DNA from: Advenella sp048381675
GTDB lineage: Bacteria > Pseudomonadota > Gammaproteobacteria > Burkholderiales > Burkholderiaceae_B
Length of the DNA: 64,000 nt
Direction: 5' to 3'
Assembly: GCF_048381675.1 (NCBI RefSeq)
Contig: NZ_JBLWIS010000009.1
Location: 69,755 to 133,754, forward strand
The position numbers and the translations under genes are program-made. The notes under the pieces were generated by a model. It saw only the letters and a list, made by a program, of their open reading frames with translations. It was not told the origin of the DNA and ran no database searches. Of the stretch, positions 50,921 to 59,006 are shown one piece after another (the first letter of the stretch is position 1; each line of letters begins with the position of its first letter).

Positions 50921-51925
50921 TCAGGGCGTTATTCCAAGCTTGGACAGTTGGTGACGTAAGGTATGACGGGATATGCCCAGAATGCTGGCAGCCAGAGTCT
51001 GGTTGCCAGCACTGCGTTTCAAGGCCTGCAAAATAAGCGACTTCTGGAAGCGGGCGGTCTGTTCGAAATAATCATTGCTTGTCATGGCGTCATCATGACT
51101 GGTGTCGCCTGCCGTACTCTCTGGGCTCAGGGTGTTTTGTCCTTTTGCCTCCCGGATAATACGAGATGGCAAGTGTTTTTCAGTAATGACTTCCCCTTCC
51201 TCTAGAATACAAATCCGCTCCAGTAAATTGCCAAGCTCACGGACATTGCCTGGCCAACGGTATTGTTGGAAAATTTCCTTGACGGCGGTGCTTATTTCCG
51301 TGAAATGAGCATCATGCAGGGCATTGTATTTTTTCAGGAAACGGTCTACCAGTACAAAGACATCGTCTCCGCGCTCCCGTAAAGGAGGAATGTTGATGGA
51401 AACCACCTGGAGCCGATAATAAAGATCATCCCGAAACTTGCCGGCCGACACTTCATTCAGCAGTATCTTGTTGGTGGCGGCAATAAAGCGCAGGTCGGTA
51501 GACTGCTCCTGCACCGAGCCAATGCGCCGGAAACGGCGGCTGTCCAGTAAGGTCAGGATTTTGGCCTGCATAATAGGGTCAAGTTCACGTATCTCATCCA
51601 GAAACACGGTGCCACCGTTGGAGACTTCCAATAACCCCATTTTTTTATCGACCGCACCGGTGAATGAGCCCCGTTCGTGTCCGAATAGTTCAGACTCGAG
51701 CAGGTTGCCAGGAATGGCGGCGCAATTGATTTCCGTAAAGAGGTGACTGGCGCGGCTGGATTGTTCATGAAGCGTGCGTGCAACCAGCCCCTTGCCGGTG
51801 CCGGTTTCGCCGTAGATCAGGACCGTGCTGACTTTGCTGCGGGCCACCTTGGTGATCAGGTTTTTTAATTCAACCATGGAAGGATGGTTGCCAATTATCT
51901 CATTAACCTGTGTGGGGTTTGGCAT
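50921..51925 (-). CDS. Sigma-54-dependent transcriptional activator without a sensor domain (PspF-like layout)
   Basis: A 334-residue protein. It begins directly with an AAA+ domain: Walker A GETGTGKG (39-46), the sigma-54 contact loop as GSFTGA (86-91, usually GAFTGA) and Walker B GGTVFLDE (about 104-111). A Fis-type HTH ends the protein (AGNQTLAASILGISRHTLRHQ). No N-terminal receiver, GAF or PAS domain is present, so activity must be controlled by a partner protein or by expression. It converges on the AtuA operon, which has a sigma-54 promoter, and is its likely activator. Confidence 0.93.
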   Translation of the reverse strand: MPNPTQVNEIIGNHPSMVELKNLITKVARSKVSTVLIYGETGTGKGLVARTLHEQSSRASHLFTEINCAAIPGNLLESELFGHERGSFTGAVDKKMGLLEVSNGGTVFLDEIRELDPIMQAKILTLLDSRRFRRIGSVQEQSTDLRFIAATNKILLNEVSAGKFRDDLYYRLQVVSINIPPLRERGDDVFVLVDRFLKKYNALHDAHFTEISTAVKEIFQQYRWPGNVRELGNLLERICILEEGEVITEKHLPSRIIREAKGQNTLSPESTAGDTSHDDAMTSNDYFEQTARFQKSLILQALKRSAGNQTLAASILGISRHTLRHQLSKLGITP

Positions 51926-52017
51926 GCCGAAATCCTCAAATGAGCGTGAGACGGGGAAATGACATTATAGTCTCAAGCCTTTGGATAGCAATCACCAAGC
52001 TGGCCGCATAAGCGCCG

Positions 52018-53025
52018 TCAATTAACCGTGATACCACTTTTCTTGATGATTTCCCCTGCCTGTTTGGCCCGCTCATCAACATAAGACTTGAAGGCTTCCG
52101 GTGTGGACGCTACCGGGTACATGCCCAGGACCTCCAGTTTTTCACGGACGGCAGGTATTTCAAGTGCTTTTGTTATCTCAGCGTTCCAGCGATTGACAAT
52201 CTCTTTGGGTACGCCTGCCGGCATGATAATGCCCTGTTCCGCGCTCCCCCTGAAATCTTTTACACCCAGTTCTTCGAACGTTGGCACATTGGGCATGCTG
52301 CTTAAACGTGACGGCCAGGTAACCGCCAGAAAGCGCACCCGAGGGTCGTTCTGGTATTGCCGGGCATTGGCAACGCCAACCAGGGCAGTTTGGATTTGGC
52401 CACCAACAAGATCAGTCATGGCGGCCGCATCACCCCGGTAGGGAACGTGGACCATGTTGATGTTTTCCCGGTCACTTAAGGTTTCCATGGCAATATGATG
52501 GGGCGATCCGATGCCGGGAGAGGCATAACTGATCTTGTTCGGACTTTGCTTGACCCACTCCAGCCATTCCTGGTAATTGTTGACATTGCTTTCTGTATTG
52601 ACGATCAACAATAAAGGCAGGTGCACCGTTGTTGCCACATACTCAAAATCACTCTGCTTGTAATTCAAGTTATTGAAAAGATGCCAGTTATTGAACAGTG
52701 TGCTGTTATCGGCGGTTGCCAGGGTATAGCCATCTGGGGCGGCTTTGGCCAGTGCGGCCGTACCGATCGTGCCACCGGCGCCGGGTCGGTTTTCGATAAT
52801 GATCTGTTGCTTGAGCTCGTTGCCGACTTGCTCGCCCAGGATGCGCGCCAGAATATCAGAGGCGCCACCTGCGCCGTACGGCACAATCCATTTGATGGTT
52901 TTTTGCGGGTATTCCTGGGCAACCGCCATTTGTGTTTGCTGGGCAAGCAGTAAAGTCATGCCAGCGAACAGGTTGCGAACCAGGGGGCCAAAACGGGAAC
53001 GGGTAAAGAAGGTTGAATGTGACAT
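52018..53025 (-). CDS. Bug/TctC family periplasmic solute-binding receptor
   Basis: A 335-residue exported protein. The signal is longer than usual (about 36 residues, with an arginine-rich n-region, TRSRFGPLVRNLF) and ends near AVA/QEYPQK. Marks: IKWIVPYGAGGASDILARIL, IIENRPGAGGTIGTAAL and VPYRGDAAAMTDLVGGQIQTA. It is the last gene of a minus-strand operon with a hydrolase and a VOC enzyme, suggesting an aromatic or alicyclic acid ligand. Confidence 0.95.
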   Translation of the reverse strand: MSHSTFFTRSRFGPLVRNLFAGMTLLLAQQTQMAVAQEYPQKTIKWIVPYGAGGASDILARILGEQVGNELKQQIIIENRPGAGGTIGTAALAKAAPDGYTLATADNSTLFNNWHLFNNLNYKQSDFEYVATTVHLPLLLIVNTESNVNNYQEWLEWVKQSPNKISYASPGIGSPHHIAMETLSDRENINMVHVPYRGDAAAMTDLVGGQIQTALVGVANARQYQNDPRVRFLAVTWPSRLSSMPNVPTFEELGVKDFRGSAEQGIIMPAGVPKEIVNRWNAEITKALEIPAVREKLEVLGMYPVASTPEAFKSYVDERAKQAGEIIKKSGITVN

Positions 53026-53081
53026 AATGAAAAAGTCTCCGGTTTTTTTATAAAAATAAAATGGTGCGCAAGCTTGTTTGC

Positions 53082-54257
53082 TTACCAGCCATGTTTTTGG
53101 GTCCAGTCGGTAATTAAGGTAACGGCCGAAGCAAGTTGCTCTGGCTGGCCTTTAAAGTAATGATTCGCGCCCTTGATGCAATGCATTTCCTTGTCAACGC
53201 TGCCGCAGGCCTGGTACATCAGGCCTATGTCGCGTTGCGGAACGGCATCATCTGCACTGTGTTCGATGGCTAGCAAGGGTACCGTAACCTGTTTGGCGCA
53301 AGATTCACCGTCTGCCCTGGAATGGTCAATAGACCATTGCGATAACCAGGATCGCAGGGTAGAAAAACGGGCCAGGCCCACCGGACCGGTATTGACCGTT
53401 TCGGGGATACCCATATAGCACTGCCCGATGACCCGATCATTGGGGTCTATGCTGCCGTCAAGAAAACGGGGTTCGGCCATGGTGCGATGGGTCACAAAAC
53501 ACCGTTCAATTTCCGCCGTATTGCGTTTTTTCAGGGTTTCCAGGGTGTCCTGTACCCAGTCGGTAATTCGGCGTACGCGTGCCAATTGCGCCTCCCGGTA
53601 AGCCAGCAACCAGTCTTGCGGGTACGGGGGTTGTACGGCCAAGTTAGGGGAATACAGGTCAAATTCGGGGTTGCGCCTGTCGGGGTTGTGTTCGTCAATT
53701 ACGGATGGGTCTATCCAATCGACAAGGCAGCGTGCCCGGGCACGATGGGCGGCTTCCAGCACCATGCCATCGGCAGGTATCAGGCCTGCAGATTTGATAT
53801 CAATCACATCACCAGCCGGCGTGTGGGTAATGGTAGGGTTCTGGGCCTGGGATTGAAAAAACAGCGCCAGGGAGCCGCCACCCGACCAACCCAGTAACAC
53901 CACTTTCTCAAAGCCCAGTTGCTCTTTGGCGTAACGGACACAGGCACCCAGGTCCAGCAAGACTTTTTCATAGATCAGGGGTGAATCATTTTTAACGTAG
54001 CGGCTGCCCATGCAAAGCACCGGATAACCGGCAACCGCCATGGCATTGGGAAGGGGAAGCAGTTGCAGGGTAGAACTGGGGTGCATCATGAGGAAAATGG
54101 TTTTGCTTTGGTGATTCCGCGGCCGGATCAAGACGCCCTCTAGATTCACGGTGCCCTGGCTACCTACGAAACCATAAGTTTCGGTGAACTTGCTGGTTTC
54201 CTTGTAGCTTACGTGTATCCACTTTTGTTCAATTTCATGTTTCATAAAGTTGTTCAT
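53082..54257 (-). CDS. Alpha/beta-hydrolase
   Basis: A 391-residue cytosolic hydrolase. The oxyanion region is FLMMHPSSTLQLLPLPNAMA. The nucleophile elbow is GWSGGG with S125 intact. A late AIEHSADDAVPQRDIG stretch carries the acid, and the histidine is in GANHYFKGQPEQ. It is longer than most family members because of a roughly 130-residue cap between S125 and the acid. In the operon with a VOC protein and next to a FAD monooxygenase, it could hydrolyse a ring-fission product or an ester. Confidence 0.88.
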   Translation of the reverse strand: MNNFMKHEIEQKWIHVSYKETSKFTETYGFVGSQGTVNLEGVLIRPRNHQSKTIFLMMHPSSTLQLLPLPNAMAVAGYPVLCMGSRYVKNDSPLIYEKVLLDLGACVRYAKEQLGFEKVVLLGWSGGGSLALFFQSQAQNPTITHTPAGDVIDIKSAGLIPADGMVLEAAHRARARCLVDWIDPSVIDEHNPDRRNPEFDLYSPNLAVQPPYPQDWLLAYREAQLARVRRITDWVQDTLETLKKRNTAEIERCFVTHRTMAEPRFLDGSIDPNDRVIGQCYMGIPETVNTGPVGLARFSTLRSWLSQWSIDHSRADGESCAKQVTVPLLAIEHSADDAVPQRDIGLMYQACGSVDKEMHCIKGANHYFKGQPEQLASAVTLITDWTQKHGW

Positions 54258-54289
54258 GCCTTTTAAATCATGGATGTTCTGTCTTGTGT

Positions 54290-54826
54290 TTATTGTCTGC
54301 CGGCCTGTTGGCGGATTTGGGCTTTTTCTCGTGTCCAGCTGTCAAGCTGTTCATGAACCGATTGCAGTTTTTCTTGGGATAAATTCTCGGGCTTCATGTC
54401 AACCGTTAACTCAAGCCGGATGCCATTCGGGTCAAAGAAGTAAATGGATTGTACAAAGCCGTGGTTGGTGATGCCCAGGACTTGGATGCCGGCCGCTTCC
54501 AGTTTCGCTTTGGCGCGTTCAAGTACTTCTAAAGATTCTACCTTAAGTGCCAAATGGTTGACCCAGGCTGGCGTGTTGGGTGATGGTAGGGCAGTCTGAT
54601 CATCGCCCAAATCAAAAAAAGCAATCGTAGAGCCGTCATCGAGGCGGAAAAAAAGATGTACATAAGGGCAATGCTCGCCTGTGCTGGGGACATTATCTGC
54701 CCGGATCAAGTGAGTTAGGGGTAAGCCCAGGATATCCTCGTAAAAAGCGCGTGTTTCTTCAGCATCTTTGCAGCGCCATGCAAAGTGATGCAAGCGCTGT
54801 ATGGTTTCAAAGCGGTTGGTTTGCAT
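54290..54826 (-). CDS. VOC family protein (extradiol-dioxygenase/glyoxalase type) with complete metal triad
   Basis: A 178-residue single VOC unit. Metal ligands visible: H13/H14 (RLHHFAWR), H91 (WVNHLALKV) and E139 (GIRLELTVD), the 2-His-1-carboxylate set of extradiol dioxygenases. Other features are RAFYEDILGLPLTHL and IYFFDPNGIRLEL. A C-terminal charged tail (about 145-178) looks helical. It is the first gene of the minus-strand operon divergent from the FAD monooxygenase, so ring cleavage after hydroxylation is plausible. Confidence 0.88.
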   Translation of the reverse strand: MQTNRFETIQRLHHFAWRCKDAEETRAFYEDILGLPLTHLIRADNVPSTGEHCPYVHLFFRLDDGSTIAFFDLGDDQTALPSPNTPAWVNHLALKVESLEVLERAKAKLEAAGIQVLGITNHGFVQSIYFFDPNGIRLELTVDMKPENLSQEKLQSVHEQLDSWTREKAQIRQQAGRQ

Positions 54827-54862
54827 GAAAGTCTCCTCTTGTCATTGATTTAAATTAATAAA

Positions 54863-54881
54863 AGTGTCAGTTATTGATACT
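54863..54881. promoter_or_regulatory. Operator-like box AGTGTCA-N5-TGATACT
   Basis: Inverted 7-bp arms with one mismatch and a 5-base spacer, 37 bases upstream of the VOC gene (minus strand). The same architecture occurs at 55038-55056 before the divergent monooxygenase gene. Confidence 0.6.
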
Positions 54882-55037
54882 TTATATTATTTTTGGATTA
54901 TTTGAATAGAGAAAACCCTTATAAATAGAAAAAAAATTTGAAAAATTCATGTTTCACCGTCATAAACCCGTCTGAAAATTCATTTTGAATTATGTATTCA
55001 GTCATTACATGATTATTTTTCCAAAATATATTGCAAA

Positions 55038-55056
55038 AGTATCAGAATTTGATATT
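55038..55056. promoter_or_regulatory. Operator-like box AGTATCA-N5-TGATATT
   Basis: Inverted 7-bp arms with one mismatch and a 5-base spacer, 33 bases before the FAD monooxygenase start. It pairs with the box at 54863-54881. Together they bracket the divergent promoter region. The IclR or LuxR protein encoded downstream is a candidate binder. Confidence 0.6.
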
Positions 55057-55088
55057 ATTTATAAAAATTATTACTGTGAGGAGCAATA

Positions 55089-56780
55089 ATGCATACACCA
55101 TCAACTGAACCACGCTTTTCCCTTTACTATAACTATCAGGTTTATCAACCCTGGCTAGCCTCGGAACATGGTCCACAATCACGTCATCAAGTGGTGATTG
55201 TGGGTGCCGGGCCATCGGGCATGGTAACCGCGCTAGAGCTGGCACGGCATGGCGTGTCTTGTGTTGTGCTTACTGCCGAACAGCAGGTGTCCGAAGGCAG
55301 CCGTGCCCTGGCATTTACCCGCCGTTCGATGGAAATCCTGCAACAGGCGGGGGTAGCCGAACGCATGACAGAAGCGGGCTTGCCCTGGCGGTTTGGCAAC
55401 TCCTATTACCGCGGACAACGTGTTTTCCGGCTTGAAGCGCCGCATGATAGCAATGACCGCTTTTATCCCCTAATCAACGTGCAGCAGCAATACATGGAGG
55501 AGTTCCTGCATGATGCCTGCAAGGCGAACCCCTTGATTGATTTTCGCTGGGGCAACAAGGTCATTGGCGTTGCGCAGAAAGACGGTTACGTTGAGGTGGA
55601 AGTGGATACGCCGGAAGGCACCTATACACTGGAAACGCAATGGCTGGTTGCCGCAGATGGCGGCCGTTCGGGCATTCGTGCGGGGTTGGGCCTGACAATG
55701 GAAGGCACTTCTTATGAAGGCAAGTTCGTGATTGCCGACATTAAAATAGACCTGCCCCTGCCCACCGAAAGATTGGCTTATTTTGCCCCTGACTGGAATC
55801 CGGGTAATACCATTCTGATGCATCGTGAGCCCCATGGTATTTGGCGTATCGACTACCAGCTCCCCGAGGGAGAAGATCCTGAAGAGGCCTTGAAGCCGGA
55901 ATCCATTGAGTCGCGTATCAATGCCCAACTGGCCATGATCGGGCATGCCGGCAAACCCTGGGAGCTGGACTGGTGTTCGGTGTATTCCGCCCGCACCCTG
56001 ACCTTACCGGATTACGTTTGCGGCAATATCCTGTTTACGGGTGATGCGGCGCATTTGCTACCTATTTTTGGCGTTCGTGGCGCCAATACCGGTTTTCAGG
56101 ATGGCCAATCCCTGGGCTGGCATCTGGCATTTGTGGTCAAAGGACTGGCTGGCAAAACACTGCTGGATAATTACAGTCGTGAAAGGGTGACTGCGGCCAG
56201 GGAAATTATTGACGAAGGAGGTAAAAGCACACGCTTCATGACACCGCCCAGCCATGGTTTTCGCTTGCTGCGCGATGCGGTGCTTTCCCTGTCACTGACC
56301 CAGGAATTTGTGCGGCCACTGTATCACTGGCGTACGTCGCGACCCCATGAGTACACGAATTCTGCCCTGAACTGTCAGGGTGACGATAATGCCTTGTTCC
56401 AGGCCGGGCCGGCACATGGTGCACCACCGCTGAATGTGAAGTTGGGTGATGACGATTATTTGCTGGATCATCTGGGCGGTGGATTCGAACTGCTTTACTT
56501 CACCCAACAAGCCAGCCTGCCCGAGTCTTTGCAGGAAGTTATCCGGGCAGCGCGTGCCAAAGGCATGCCGTTGAATGTGACGGGCATTGGCAGCGGACAG
56601 CACATCGAAGGTGTTGACCAAACCCTGAATGACGCTACTGGTGCGATCCGTGAACGCTATGGGGTTAATGCCAGTGGTACGGCCTACCTGTTACGGCCAG
56701 ACCAGCATATTTGCGCACGCTGGATCAACCTTGATGCCTTGCGCCTGCAAACTGCCCTGAACACTGCATTACCTCAATAA
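55089..56780 (+). CDS. FAD-dependent aromatic monooxygenase (PheA/TfdB, MhpA-like)
   Basis: A 563-residue flavoprotein hydroxylase. FAD/NAD(P)H motifs in order: GAGPSG at 39-44, the DG motif (VAADGGRSGIR, D190-G191) and the GD motif (FTGDAAHLLP, 318-). A C-terminal thioredoxin-like domain follows (from about 430). An N-terminal extension of about 33 residues rich in tyrosine precedes the Rossmann fold. It uses NAD(P)H and O2 to hydroxylate a phenolic or related ring. It is followed by a DUF2783 gene and faces a VOC/hydrolase/Bug operon; the substrate is unknown. Confidence 0.93.
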   Translation: MHTPSTEPRFSLYYNYQVYQPWLASEHGPQSRHQVVIVGAGPSGMVTALELARHGVSCVVLTAEQQVSEGSRALAFTRRSMEILQQAGVAERMTEAGLPWRFGNSYYRGQRVFRLEAPHDSNDRFYPLINVQQQYMEEFLHDACKANPLIDFRWGNKVIGVAQKDGYVEVEVDTPEGTYTLETQWLVAADGGRSGIRAGLGLTMEGTSYEGKFVIADIKIDLPLPTERLAYFAPDWNPGNTILMHREPHGIWRIDYQLPEGEDPEEALKPESIESRINAQLAMIGHAGKPWELDWCSVYSARTLTLPDYVCGNILFTGDAAHLLPIFGVRGANTGFQDGQSLGWHLAFVVKGLAGKTLLDNYSRERVTAAREIIDEGGKSTRFMTPPSHGFRLLRDAVLSLSLTQEFVRPLYHWRTSRPHEYTNSALNCQGDDNALFQAGPAHGAPPLNVKLGDDDYLLDHLGGGFELLYFTQQASLPESLQEVIRAARAKGMPLNVTGIGSGQHIEGVDQTLNDATGAIRERYGVNASGTAYLLRPDQHICARWINLDALRLQTALNTALPQ

Positions 56781-56790
56781 GGAGTCCTTT

Positions 56791-56985
56791 ATGTCTGAAC
56801 AGAATCAAACCTTGCCGATTGATACGCTGGAAACCGTTTACGATCTGGTGGCAACCGCCATTGATGAAGTGGACGCGGAAAAAATTGAACTGTTTCTGGT
56901 CAAGCTGGTATTGCTAAATGCCAAAGCGATTGGCAATGCGGAAATACTGCGAGAACATATCAGTATCGCCCAAAAAGACCTTTGA
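56791..56985 (+). CDS. DUF2783 small protein, module 1
   Basis: A 64-residue acidic helical protein: LETVYDLVATAIDEVDAEKIELFL then VKLVLLNAKAIGN. It matches DUF2783, a family found beside FAD monooxygenase genes. It starts ten bases after the monooxygenase stop, behind AAGGAG. A second member sits after the other monooxygenase at 61648. It is probably a small partner or chaperone of the monooxygenase; the function is unknown. Confidence 0.85.
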   Translation: MSEQNQTLPIDTLETVYDLVATAIDEVDAEKIELFLVKLVLLNAKAIGNAEILREHISIAQKDL

Positions 56986-57003
56986 TCGGTTAAGCGGCAA
57001 ACT

Positions 57004-57062
57004 TCGCCCTTCAGGGCGAGGAAGAATATCAAGCTTTCCCTGCCTTGCATGGCAGGGTTTTT
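57004..57062 (+). terminator. Double-hairpin terminator after module 1
   Basis: First a TCGCCC/GGGCGA stem (57004-57019) with a TTCA loop, then CCCTGCC (57038-57044) and GGCAGGG (57051-57057) with TTTTT at 57058-57062. The T tract reaches the last base of the convergent IclR stop codon. Confidence 0.85.
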
Positions 57063-57832
57063 CAGCTTGCAGACGGTGGCGTTGTTTGGCCATCCAGTTG
57101 TATCAACTGGGTGGCTATGTCTTGTGCCTTTTGCTTCAAGGCGGCCACAATGCCTTGCGGATTGATCATTTGCAGGCGTTCGCTGGACATGACCAGCGAA
57201 ATGGCGCCCACGATGCCGATACCCTTGTCATAAACCGGCACGGCAATCCCAACCACTTCTTCGTCAATTTCAGTCATGGAAATATAAAACCCTGCCTTGC
57301 GGATATTGGCAAAGTAGCGTTTGAAGGTGGGCCATTCTGGGGCAATTTCCTGCACTTCGGGCAAATGGCTGTTTTTTTCATAAAGCTTGTGCAGTTTGGT
57401 GGCTGGCAGCAAAGCCAGCAGGACCTTGCTGGCTGAGCCTTTGAATAAAGGCAAGGGCCTGCCACGTCCGAACGACACACCGACCGGGTTATTGCTGGCC
57501 TCGTGGTGGACATTGATGATTTCATCGTTATACATGCGGCAAAAAATGGAATCGCAACCGGTTTCATCAGAAATCTGCCGCAGGGTTTTTTCGGCAATTT
57601 TTAGGACCGGATCGGCCCGCCGGATCCGGTAGTCAAGGGTAATGATCCGTGCGCCCAATGAGTAGCGCCCTGAATAATTGGCCAGGAAACCGGCGGCATT
57701 CAGTTCTTTTGCATAACGAAAGGCGGTTGGTCTTGAAACCTGCAGTTTTTCGGCAATTTCTTCTGCGGTTAAGAGCGTGTCTGTTTCGGAAAACAGATCA
57801 AGGACATCGACAATACGTGAAAATTTGGTCAT
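57062..57832 (-). CDS. IclR family transcriptional regulator
   Basis: A 256-residue protein. HTH: TAEEIAEKLQVSRPTAFRYAKEL, about 19-41. The effector domain follows (GCDSIFCRMYNDEIINVHHEA, PLFKGSASKVLLALLPATKL, then GIAVPVYDKGIGIVGAISLV). It is clearly distinct from the two sister IclR proteins at 11747 and 19080. Lying between the two monooxygenase modules, it is a candidate regulator of either or both. Confidence 0.92.
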   Translation of the reverse strand: MTKFSRIVDVLDLFSETDTLLTAEEIAEKLQVSRPTAFRYAKELNAAGFLANYSGRYSLGARIITLDYRIRRADPVLKIAEKTLRQISDETGCDSIFCRMYNDEIINVHHEASNNPVGVSFGRGRPLPLFKGSASKVLLALLPATKLHKLYEKNSHLPEVQEIAPEWPTFKRYFANIRKAGFYISMTEIDEEVVGIAVPVYDKGIGIVGAISLVMSSERLQMINPQGIVAALKQKAQDIATQLIQLDGQTTPPSAS

Positions 57833-57923
57833 AAAAATAAACAGCCCGGTCTTGAGCCTGATACGGTCTGGGCAGGCACAAAGACAAACTATACAGTGAT
57901 CAGGCCGTTTTTTAAACTATAAA

Positions 57924-58754
57924 CTAATCAAGGCAAATACGGAATAACTCGTTTTGGGAGTTGATATTCAATTTTGTATAAGCTCTTTTACGGTAAGTGA
58001 GGATAGTGTTGAGCGATAAATCCAGTTTAAGGCTGATGGATTCCGAGTTGTGGCCAAGCATGATCAGCGTGCAGATTTCGGCTTCCCGTGATGATAAATT
58101 GTTGGCCCTGTCATGCAGCTTGCGTAAGATTTCTTCTGTCATTGATTTCTTGAAAATCACGGGTGACAGATTTGAAACATTGACATGCTTCAGGACCAGG
58201 CTTGACAGGATTTCCGACAGGGATGACAGTGCATTGACTTCGTTGCGGTTGAACAGGGAACCTGAATGCTGGGTACGGTAAAAACTTATGGCATAACAGG
58301 ACCGGTCATCCCGGCATAAAATTGACAGGCGCTCAAGTGTCCCGGTCAAGTTAAAGCATAATTCACGGTAAGGCGCATAGTTGATGCGTTCCCTGAACAA
58401 ATGAAACACCCCCACCGGATTGGTGGAAAGCACATTGTTTATTTCCAGACGCATGGGATCGTGCAAACCCAGGCCAGAGGCGTAGCGCTCTGCGGTGAGC
58501 CGGGTGATTTCATTGGAAACACGGCTGGCAGTACCAAAATTGCTGGGGTTGTTGGCAGTGTCATAATGAAACAGCGAACAGACATCAACCGTGGTTACGG
58601 AGCGGCTGATGGCACCCATTACTGCCGAAATGAAATGCTTGTCCCCAATTTGCGCAACCAGCCCCGGCAGTTCATGTCTTGCAAAGCGTAACCAGCTTGA
58701 GTCTGTGTATTCACAGGATGAAATTCTATTTTGCATTACCGGTTTGGCTAACAC
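57924..58754 (-). CDS. LuxR family transcriptional regulator (no recognisable sensor)
   Basis: A 276-residue protein. A LuxR-type HTH lies at the C-terminus (about 212-270: NNLSSREAEICTLIMLGHNS, then LKLDLSLNTILTYRKRAYTKL). The N-terminal 200 residues carry no receiver domain or acyl-homoserine-lactone signature; a GAF-like fold is possible. It is upstream of the IclR gene on the same strand and divergent from the MBL/monooxygenase operon, with inverted repeats in the shared intergenic region. Confidence 0.88.
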   Translation of the reverse strand: MLAKPVMQNRISSCEYTDSSWLRFARHELPGLVAQIGDKHFISAVMGAISRSVTTVDVCSLFHYDTANNPSNFGTASRVSNEITRLTAERYASGLGLHDPMRLEINNVLSTNPVGVFHLFRERINYAPYRELCFNLTGTLERLSILCRDDRSCYAISFYRTQHSGSLFNRNEVNALSSLSEILSSLVLKHVNVSNLSPVIFKKSMTEEILRKLHDRANNLSSREAEICTLIMLGHNSESISLKLDLSLNTILTYRKRAYTKLNINSQNELFRICLD

Positions 58755-58872
58755 GTAAAAGTCCCCAATTACCTATTTATTATTAATGGTTTGTTTTTTT
58801 AAAACAATATTTTATAGCGTGTCTTGATGTAAATGAATAGAGCTTTCCCTATCTTTTTGCAGATTAAAAGTA

Positions 58873-58890
58873 ACGGCTGGTTTCAGCCGT
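58873..58890. repeat. Short hairpin with 7-bp stem
   Basis: ACGGCTG (58873-58879) pairs with CAGCCGT (58884-58890) around GTTT. It lies in the divergent region between the LuxR and MBL-fold genes, and could be an operator or leader structure. Confidence 0.5.
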
Positions 58891-58925
58891 GAAAACACCT
58901 GTTTGCTGCTGTCTGAAACCGGGCT

Positions 58926-58945
58926 TGTCACAAGCTTATGTGACA
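58926..58945. promoter_or_regulatory. Inverted repeat TGTCAC-N8-GTGACA
   Basis: Perfect 6-bp arms, extended on one side by CTTG/CAAG, about 60 bases before the MBL-fold start codon. A candidate binding site for the divergent LuxR-type regulator. Confidence 0.5.
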
Positions 58946-59006
58946 GCAGAATGACGGGAAATAAACCATACTTCCGCCAATACACAAACACAAGGAGGAA
59001 TCAGAC

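Noticed and set aside
57924..58754. LuxR gene as a quorum-sensing receptor
   Set aside because: The acyl-homoserine-lactone-binding residues are not evident in the N-terminal half and no luxI-type gene is present.
58825..58838. TTGATGTAAATGAA as an FNR box before the MBL-fold gene
   Set aside because: Only part of the right half matches consensus, and it lies about 170 bases from the start codon.
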